From Streptomyces hiroshimensis (lineage in GTDB: Bacteria > Actinomycetota > Actinomycetes > Streptomycetales > Streptomycetaceae): a stretch of 64,000 nucleotides of DNA. The stretch lies in the NCBI RefSeq assembly GCF_014650335.1, contig NZ_BMUT01000008.1, forward strand, positions 169,170 to 233,169. Reading direction: 5' to 3'. Position numbers and translations under genes: made by a program. Position 1 is the first letter of the stretch; the number at the start of each line of letters is the position of its first letter. Positions 58,295 to 64,000 of the stretch are shown in pieces. A model generated the notes under the pieces. The model saw only the letters and a program-made list of their open reading frames with translations. It had not been told where the DNA came from and did no database searches.

Positions 58295-58387
58295 ATGTCG
58301 CACCACCACGCCCCCGAGAGCGCCGGCTTCGAGCTGGCGCTGATCGGCGTGGCCGCGCACAGCGTCGCCGACATTCACTGTCGCTGA
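58295..58387 (+). CDS. Putative 30-residue leader peptide ending His-Cys-Arg
   Basis: ATG 58295 opens 30 codons ending HSVADIHCR and a TGA stop. The segment ALIGVAAHSVADIHCR is like the Cys-ended leader peptides found before sulfur-related genes in actinobacteria; this likeness is from memory. No strong ribosome site is seen, but the ORF lies alone in the 377-bp gap before the second permease operon. If real it would regulate the operon by Cys- or Arg-codon dependent stalling. Downstream, 58388-58586 is rich in pyrimidines, with TGCA(C/T) repeats. Confidence 0.55.
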   Translation: MSHHHAPESAGFELALIGVAAHSVADIHCR

Positions 58388-58586
58388 GACCGCACTCTTC
58401 CCCCGAGCACTTTTCCGCGTCTGCACTTCTGCATTTCTGCACCTCCGTGCACTTCCGCAAGCAGCGTCGCGTCCGCCGGGGGGCGGTCCAGCGCCTGCGC
58501 GCTCCCTTCCGCCGCCTTCCGTGGGTGCTTCCGGCTCAGCAGCTCACCCCCTCGCTCTCCCGCTTCCGCGAAAGGCCTCCTCCGTC

Positions 58587-60308
58587 ATGCGTCAACTTCC
58601 CGCGATATCCCGCCGTGTGGCGGCCGCCGCCGTCAGTGTGGTCCTGATCGGGGGCGCGGCAGCGTGCGGCCCGAAGGAGGGCGGTGACGCCAAGGGCGGC
58701 GGTGCCGAGGGCGCGCCCAAGAAGGGCGGCACGCTCACGGTGCTCAACAGAGCGCCGCAGAAGCAGTTCGACCCGGCCCGCCTGTACACCTCGGGCGGCG
58801 GCAACGTCCCCTCCCTCGTCTACCGCACCCTCACCACCCGCCACCGCGCCAACGGCGCCGAGGGCACCAAGGTCGTCCCCGACCTCGCCACGGACACCGG
58901 CACCCCCAGTGACGACGCCAAGACCTGGACGTACAAGCTGAAGGACGGCCTCAAGTACGAGGACGGCTCGCCCATCACCTCCGCCGACATCAAGTACGGC
59001 GTCGAGCGCTCCTTCGCCGCCGAACTCTCCGGCGGAGCCCCCTACTTGCGCGACTGGCTGATCGGCGGCGACACGTACCAGGGGCCGTACAAGGAGAAGA
59101 AGGGCCTCGACTCCATCGAGACGCCCGACGAGAAGACCATCGTCTTCAAGCTGCGCAAGTCCGAGGGCGACTTCCCCTACTTCGCCACCTCCACCCAGTT
59201 CGCCCCCGTGCCCAAGGCCAAGGACACCGGCGCGAAGTACGCGGAGCACCCGGTCTCCTCCGGTCCGTACAAGGTCGTCAAGAACGCGGGCGACGGCGAG
59301 CAGATGACGCTGGAGCGCAACCCCAACTGGTCCGAGGACACGGACAAGGAGCGGCACGCCTACCCCGACCGGATCGAGATCAAGTCGGGCCTGTCCTCCG
59401 CGGTCATCAACCAGCGCCTGTCGACCGGCTCCGGCCCCGACGCCGCCGCGGTGACCACCGACACCAACCTCGGCCCGGCCGAGCTCGCCCAGGTCACCGG
59501 TGACAAGAACCTCGCCGGCCGGGTCGGCACCGGCCACTTCGGCCAGACCTCCTACCTGGCCTTCAACCCCACGGTGAAGCCCTTCGACGACCCGAAGGTC
59601 CGCCAGGCGATCTCCTACGCGATCAACCGCACGAGCGTCGTCAACGCCGCGGGCGGCTCCTCGCTCGCCGAGCCCACGACGACCTTCCTGCCCCGCCAGA
59701 AGCCCCTCGGCTACACGCCCTACGACCACTTCCCGGCGGGCGCCAAGGGCGATGCGGCCAAGGCCAGGGAGCTGCTGAAGGAGGCCGGTCACGAGAACGG
59801 CCTGGAGATCACCCTCACCCACTCCACCGCCCAGAACTTCGAGACCAGCCCCGAGATCGCGACCGCGGTCCAGGCCGCGCTCAAGGAGGCCGGGATCACC
59901 GTCAAGCTGGAGGGGCTGGAGGACAACGACTACGACGAGAAGATCCACAGCTTCGAGAAGCAGCCGGGCCTCTTCATCGCCCACTGGGGTGCCGACTGGC
60001 CCTCCGGCGGTCCCTTCCTCGCCCCGATCTTCGACGGCCGGCAGATCGTGAAGGAAGCCGCCAACTTCAACACCGCCCGTCTCGACGACCCGAAGGTCAA
60101 CGACGAGATCGACGCGATCAACAAGATCACCGACCATGACGCGGCCGCGCAGCGCTGGGGCGCCCTCGACAAGAAGATCAGCGAGCAGGCCCTGACCGTG
60201 CCGCTGTTCAACCCCGTCTACAAGCGCCTCTTCGGCAAGGACGTCAAGAACGTCGTCATCAGCAACTGGACCGGCGTCCTCGACATCTCGCAGGTCGCGG
60301 TCAAGTGA
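58587..60308 (+). CDS. Peptide-binding lipoprotein, SBP_bac_5 family (second operon)
   Basis: A 573-residue solute-binding lipoprotein. The signal has basic residues (RR), a hydrophobic core and a lipobox ending at Cys27. The mature protein has the family blocks KTWTYKLKDGLKYEDGSPIT, HPVSSGPYKV and VRQAISYAINRTSVV. GAAAGG lies about 11 nt before ATG 58587. It is the first gene of a four-gene operon and overlaps the next gene by GTGA. Related to the binding protein at 3697-5529 but the ligand is unknown. Confidence 0.94.
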   Translation: MRQLPAISRRVAAAAVSVVLIGGAAACGPKEGGDAKGGGAEGAPKKGGTLTVLNRAPQKQFDPARLYTSGGGNVPSLVYRTLTTRHRANGAEGTKVVPDLATDTGTPSDDAKTWTYKLKDGLKYEDGSPITSADIKYGVERSFAAELSGGAPYLRDWLIGGDTYQGPYKEKKGLDSIETPDEKTIVFKLRKSEGDFPYFATSTQFAPVPKAKDTGAKYAEHPVSSGPYKVVKNAGDGEQMTLERNPNWSEDTDKERHAYPDRIEIKSGLSSAVINQRLSTGSGPDAAAVTTDTNLGPAELAQVTGDKNLAGRVGTGHFGQTSYLAFNPTVKPFDDPKVRQAISYAINRTSVVNAAGGSSLAEPTTTFLPRQKPLGYTPYDHFPAGAKGDAAKARELLKEAGHENGLEITLTHSTAQNFETSPEIATAVQAALKEAGITVKLEGLEDNDYDEKIHSFEKQPGLFIAHWGADWPSGGPFLAPIFDGRQIVKEAANFNTARLDDPKVNDEIDAINKITDHDAAAQRWGALDKKISEQALTVPLFNPVYKRLFGKDVKNVVISNWTGVLDISQVAVK

Positions 60309-61309
60309 CCACCGATCTCCTCACCGGCAGGGAACCGGAGGCGGGAGCCCTTCCCGCCTCCGGCGCCCGGCAGGCCTGGCGGCGGCTGAGAGCGCGCAAG
60401 TCCGCGCTCGCGGCCGCCGCCGTGCTGGGCCTGCTCGTCCTCATCGCCGTCGCCGCGCCCCTGCTGGCCGCGCTGGAGGGCCAGGACGCGAACAGCTACC
60501 ACGACACGCTGGTCGACTCCGCCCGCGGCGGCGTCCCCTTCGGCGACTTCGGCGGCGTCAGCGCCGAGCACTGGCTGGGCGTCGAACCGGGCACCGGACG
60601 CGACCTGTTCGTGCGCCTGGTCTACGGGGCCCGGGTCTCGCTGCTCGTGGCCGTCGGCGCGACCGCCGTCCAGATCCTCGTCGGCGTCGGCCTCGGCCTG
60701 GCGGCCGCCCTCGGCAACCGCTTCGTCGAGAGTGTGCTCACCCACATCACCGACGTGATGGTGGCCATGCCCCTGCTCGTCTTCGCCATCGCCCTGATGG
60801 CCGTCGTCCCCGCGGACTTCCCGCGCCCCGTGCTGCTCGCCATCGCCATCGGGCTGCTGCAGTGGGGCGGCATGGCACGCCTCGTCCGCGCCCAGACCAT
60901 GAGCCTGATGAAGCTCGACTTCGTCTCGGCCGCCCGGCTGACCGGAGGCTCCACCTGGCGCGTCGCCCGGCGCGAGCTGCTGCCCTCGCTCGCCGCGCCC
61001 GTGATCACCTACGCGGCCGTCCTGCTGCCCACCAACATCGTGCTGGAAGCGAGCATGTCCTTCCTCGGCGTCGGCGTGAAACCCCCGACCCCCTCCTGGG
61101 GCCACATGCTCTCGTCGGCCACCACCTGGTTCCGCGCCGACCCCATGTACGTGCTGCTGCCGGCGCTCATGCTCTTCGTCACCACGCTCGCCTTCACCGT
61201 CCTCGGCGACGGGGTGCGCACGGCGCTCGACCCGCGCGAGGCCTCACGGCTGCGCGTCGGCCGGAGCCGGCGCAAGGCGCGCACGAGCGGCGCGGGAGGC
61301 GCGGCGTGA
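60305..61309 (+). CDS. Peptide ABC transporter permease (DppC type)
   Basis: A 334-residue permease with the OppC N-terminal helix (residues about 30-50), then the BPD transport domain with the EAA loop (LDFVSAARLTGGSTWRVA). GTG 60305 overlaps the lipoprotein stop, and its own stop overlaps the next start by the same GTGA pattern, so all subunits are translationally coupled. A basic tail ends RKARTSGAGGAA. Confidence 0.94.
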   Translation: MTTDLLTGREPEAGALPASGARQAWRRLRARKSALAAAAVLGLLVLIAVAAPLLAALEGQDANSYHDTLVDSARGGVPFGDFGGVSAEHWLGVEPGTGRDLFVRLVYGARVSLLVAVGATAVQILVGVGLGLAAALGNRFVESVLTHITDVMVAMPLLVFAIALMAVVPADFPRPVLLAIAIGLLQWGGMARLVRAQTMSLMKLDFVSAARLTGGSTWRVARRELLPSLAAPVITYAAVLLPTNIVLEASMSFLGVGVKPPTPSWGHMLSSATTWFRADPMYVLLPALMLFVTTLAFTVLGDGVRTALDPREASRLRVGRSRRKARTSGAGGAA

Positions 61310-62295
61310 CCGGATACCTCCTGCGGCGCGCCGCAGGCGCCCTCGGCGTCCTCCTCGTGCTCTCCGTCGTCGTCTACGCGACCTTCTACATCGCGCCCGG
61401 CGACCCCGCCCGCCTGGCCTGCGGCCCGCGCTGCAACCCCGAGCAGATCGCCCAGGTCCGCGATCAGCTCTCCCTCGGCGACCCTGTGTACCTCCAGTTC
61501 TGGCACTTCCTGCAGGGCATCGTCGCCGGGCACGACTACTCCACCGGCACCGCGGTGCTGCACTGCGACGCCCCGTGCTTCGGTTTGTCGTACCAGAACA
61601 ACCAGCAGGTCACCGACATGCTGATCGAGCGGCTGCCCGCCACCGCCTCGCTCGCGGTCGGCGCCATGGCCGTCTCCCTGCTGCTGGGGACCGCCACGGG
61701 CCTGCTGTCCGCGCTGCGCCGCGGCGGCGCGACGGAGCGCGTGCTCACCTGGCTCACCCTCGCCGGGACCGCCACCCCCGTCTTCATCAGCGGCCTCGGC
61801 CTGCTGATGCTCTTCTGCGCCTACCTGGCCTGGCTGCCCTTCCCCTCGTACGTGCCGCTCACCGAGGACCCCGAGCAGTGGGCCTGGAACATGCTGCTGC
61901 CCTGGGTCGCGCTCGGGCTGCTCGAATCGGCGAAGTACGCCCGGCTCACGCGCAGTTCTCTGCTGGAGACGCTGGCCGAGGACCACATCCGCACCTTCCG
62001 CGCCTACGGGGTCGCCGAGCGCAAGCTCGTCACGCACCACGCCCTGCGCGGCGCCGTCGGTCCCGTCATCGCCCTGTCGGCCGCCGACTTCGGGTCGATG
62101 TTCGGCGGCGCGATCCTCACCGAGATGATGTTCGGCCTGCCCGGGATCGGGGCGCTGCTGGTGCACGCCACGACCACCCTCGACCTGCCCGTGGTCGTCG
62201 CGGTGGTCATGGTCACCGGCACCGCCGTCGTCATCGCCAACATCGTGGCGGACGTGCTCTACGCCGCTGCGGACCGAAGGGTGGCCCTGCGATGA
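61306..62295 (+). CDS. Peptide ABC transporter permease (DppB type)
   Basis: A 329-residue permease with the BPD transport fold, EAA loop LAEDHIRTFRAYGVAERK and a large external loop carrying CGPRC and CDAPCFG, as in the permease at 2698-3675. GTG 61306 overlaps the DppC-type stop. Its stop overlaps the ATPase start by 4 bp. Confidence 0.94.
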   Translation: MTGYLLRRAAGALGVLLVLSVVVYATFYIAPGDPARLACGPRCNPEQIAQVRDQLSLGDPVYLQFWHFLQGIVAGHDYSTGTAVLHCDAPCFGLSYQNNQQVTDMLIERLPATASLAVGAMAVSLLLGTATGLLSALRRGGATERVLTWLTLAGTATPVFISGLGLLMLFCAYLAWLPFPSYVPLTEDPEQWAWNMLLPWVALGLLESAKYARLTRSSLLETLAEDHIRTFRAYGVAERKLVTHHALRGAVGPVIALSAADFGSMFGGAILTEMMFGLPGIGALLVHATTTLDLPVVVAVVMVTGTAVVIANIVADVLYAAADRRVALR

Positions 62296-63947
62296 CGTCC
62301 GAACCGCGTACGTCCGAGCCCCTGGTGGCCGTCTCCGGCCTCTCCGTCGCCTTCCCGGCCGGGGACGGCGGCCGGGCCGGAGGAGGCCTCGTACGGGCCG
62401 TCGACGGCCTGTCGTTCACCGTCCCGCAGGGCGGGTCCCTCGGCATCGTCGGCGAGTCCGGCTCCGGCAAGTCCACGGCCGCCTACGCGCTGCTGGGGCT
62501 GCACCGGGACACCGGCGCCGAGGTCACCGGCGCGGTGACCGTCGCCGGTCACGACGTCCAGGCCGCCGACGACGCCGCTCTGCGCCGGCTGCGCGGCGGC
62601 GTCGCCGCCATGGTCTTCCAGGACCCGCTCTCCTCCCTCGACCCCTACCAGGCCATCGGCGACCAGATCGCCGAGGTCTACCGCGTCCACCGCCGCGACG
62701 CCTCCCGCCGTGCCGCACGCGCGCGTGCGGCCGAGGTGCTGGACCGCGTGGGCATCCCGGACGCGGCCCGCCGCGCCCGCTCCCGCCCGCACGAGTTCAG
62801 CGGCGGCATGCGCCAGCGCGCCCTCATCGCGATGGCCCTCGCCTGCGAGCCGCGCCTGCTGGTCGCCGACGAGCCCACCACCGCCCTCGACGTCACCGTC
62901 CAGGCCCAGATCCTCGACCTCCTGCGCGACCTGCGCGCCGAGACCGGCATGGGCCTCGTCCTGGTCACCCACGACCTGGGCGTGGCGGCCGGCAGCGTCG
63001 ACGAGCTGCTCGTGATGAAGGACGGCCGTGCCGTCGAGCGCGGCCCCGTCCGCACCCTGCTCGACACTCCGGGCGAGACGTACACCCGCGACCTGCTCGC
63101 GGCCGTCCCGCGGGTCGGCGTCCGCCGCCCGGGCGCGGGCGTGCGCGGCGCCGGCGCGGACGACGCCCCGCTGCTCGAAGCCACCGGCCTCACCCGGCGG
63201 TTCGGCCGCGGCAAGGACGCCGTCACCGCCGTCGACGACGTGTCGCTGACCGTACGGCCCGGCGAGACCGTCGGCGTCGTGGGGGAGTCCGGCAGCGGCA
63301 AGACGACCCTCGGCCGCATGCTCGTCCGCCTCCTCGCCCCCACCGGCGGCGAACTGCGCTACCGGGGCCGCGACATCGGCGGCCTGAAGGAGCGCGAACT
63401 GCGCGCTTTCCGCAGCGAGCTGCAGATGGTCTTCCAGGACCCCGTCTCCTCGCTCAACCCCCGGCGCAGCGTCGGCGAGTCGATCGCCGACCCGCTGCGC
63501 GCCGCCGGGAAGCTCGACGACGCGGCGATCGTCGCGCGCGTGCGGGAGCTGCTGGAGCGCGTGGGGCTCGACCCCGGCGTCTACCACCGCTACCCGCACG
63601 AGTTCAGCGGCGGCCAGCGGCAGCGCATCGGCATCGCACGGGCCCTCGCGCCCGAGCCGAAGCTGATCGTCTGCGACGAGCCCGTCTCCGCGCTCGACGT
63701 CACCACCCAGGCACAGGTCGTGCGCCTGCTCGGCGAGTTGCAGCGCGACCTCGGCCTCGCGCTCGTCTTCATCGCCCACGACCTCGCGGTCGTACGGCAG
63801 GTCAGCGACCGGCTGGTCGTGATGCGCGGCGGCCGGATCGTCGAGGAGGGCCCGGCCGACACCGTCTACGAGGAGCCCCGGCACGCCTACACCAAGGGCC
63901 TGCTCGCGGCGGTCCCGCGGCTCGAAGGGGCCGAAGCCCCCGCATAG
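62292..63947 (+). CDS. Fused double ATP-binding protein of the peptide ABC transporter (DppD-DppF)
   Basis: A 551-residue protein with two full ATPase modules. The first has Walker A GESGSGKST (about 46-54), signature FSGGMRQR and Walker B LLVADEP; the second, starting near residue 295, has Walker A GESGSGKTT, signature FSGGQRQR and Walker B LIVCDEP. A single gene replaces the two ATPases of the first operon. ATG 62292 overlaps the permease stop. The window ends 53 bp later without another gene. Confidence 0.95.
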   Translation: MTSEPRTSEPLVAVSGLSVAFPAGDGGRAGGGLVRAVDGLSFTVPQGGSLGIVGESGSGKSTAAYALLGLHRDTGAEVTGAVTVAGHDVQAADDAALRRLRGGVAAMVFQDPLSSLDPYQAIGDQIAEVYRVHRRDASRRAARARAAEVLDRVGIPDAARRARSRPHEFSGGMRQRALIAMALACEPRLLVADEPTTALDVTVQAQILDLLRDLRAETGMGLVLVTHDLGVAAGSVDELLVMKDGRAVERGPVRTLLDTPGETYTRDLLAAVPRVGVRRPGAGVRGAGADDAPLLEATGLTRRFGRGKDAVTAVDDVSLTVRPGETVGVVGESGSGKTTLGRMLVRLLAPTGGELRYRGRDIGGLKERELRAFRSELQMVFQDPVSSLNPRRSVGESIADPLRAAGKLDDAAIVARVRELLERVGLDPGVYHRYPHEFSGGQRQRIGIARALAPEPKLIVCDEPVSALDVTTQAQVVRLLGELQRDLGLALVFIAHDLAVVRQVSDRLVVMRGGRIVEEGPADTVYEEPRHAYTKGLLAAVPRLEGAEAPA

Positions 63948-64000
63948 CGCGAGGCAACGCCTCATCTCCTGGAAAGTCACCTCTGTTCACCCCTTCCGGT

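Noticed and set aside
1..64000. CRISPR arrays, tRNA or rRNA genes, integrases, insertion sequences
   Set aside because: No regularly spaced short repeats, no cloverleaf with CCA end, and no transposase or integrase motifs were seen by eye. A tRNAscan or ISfinder search would settle it.

Overview
The window is high-GC (about 72-75 %) actinobacterial DNA, almost certainly from a Streptomyces chromosome. The evidence is the strong G/C third-position bias, frequent GTG starts, many leaderless genes (a TAnnnT box 6-7 nt before the start codon), mycothiol biosynthesis (mshB), BldK-type oligopeptide permeases and several Streptomyces-type small proteins. It looks like core chromosome: I see no insertion sequence, prophage, integrase, CRISPR array, tRNA or rRNA.

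Layout. (1) 1-6.6 kb: the 3' end of one oligopeptide ABC ATPase gene, facing a complete five-gene oligopeptide permease operon on the minus strand (permease, binding lipoprotein, permease, two ATPases). (2) 6.8-17.4 kb: S9 peptidase, small membrane protein, mshB and its translationally coupled partner, a very long Pro/Gly-rich membrane-anchored YoaR-like protein, then an ABC-2 exporter with a DesK/DesR-type two-component system preceded by a perfect 44-bp palindrome. (3) 17.5-24.9 kb: SirB1-like and GNAT proteins, seven-iron ferredoxin, lysine/diaminopimelate genes dapC and dapE, a lysozyme-like secreted protein, a LOG-family protein. (4) 24.9-34.8 kb: FolP2-type pterin-fold protein with a duplicated 3' fragment beside it, a DivIVA-like small membrane protein, tag, enoyl-CoA hydratase, DUF3117, O-methyltransferase, then an envelope-stress module: ECF sigma factor, zinc anti-sigma factor, HtrA protease, TatB. 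(5) 34.8-49 kb: Mrp, DUF1003, TM-less MgtE, lipoprotein, EamA transporter, CorA, PHP, MarC, NYN, VOC and hydrolase genes. (6) 49-58.2 kb: DEAD-box helicase with a repetitive charged tail, ferritin-like protein, DUF3107, TetR, a small acidic protein, hydrolase, DUF3152 metzincin-like protein. (7) 58.2-64 kb: a 30-codon leader ORF ending His-Cys-Arg, then a second peptide permease operon with a fused double ATPase.

The gene order from mshB to corA follows the Mycobacterium tuberculosis Rv1170-Rv1239c interval with insertions and losses, and the helicase to DUF3152 stretch follows Rv3211-Rv3207c. I used this remembered synteny as support for several calls.

Cooperation between genes: the sigma/anti-sigma/HtrA/TatB cluster links envelope stress sensing to periplasmic proteolysis and folded-protein export; dapC and dapE feed diaminopimelate to the cell wall; Mrp, MgtE-like, DUF1003 and CorA suggest Fe-S and Mg2+ homeostasis; peptide permeases sit at both ends. 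The intergenic regions carry a dispersed REP-like palindromic repeat family (430-539, 38988-39297, 43818-43926, half copy 49461-49510) and a 69-bp tandem repeat (49075-49450). The most novel-looking items are the Cys-containing leader ORF before the second permease operon, the 44-bp palindrome, the likely autoregulatory ECF promoter, the repeat family and the helicase tail.
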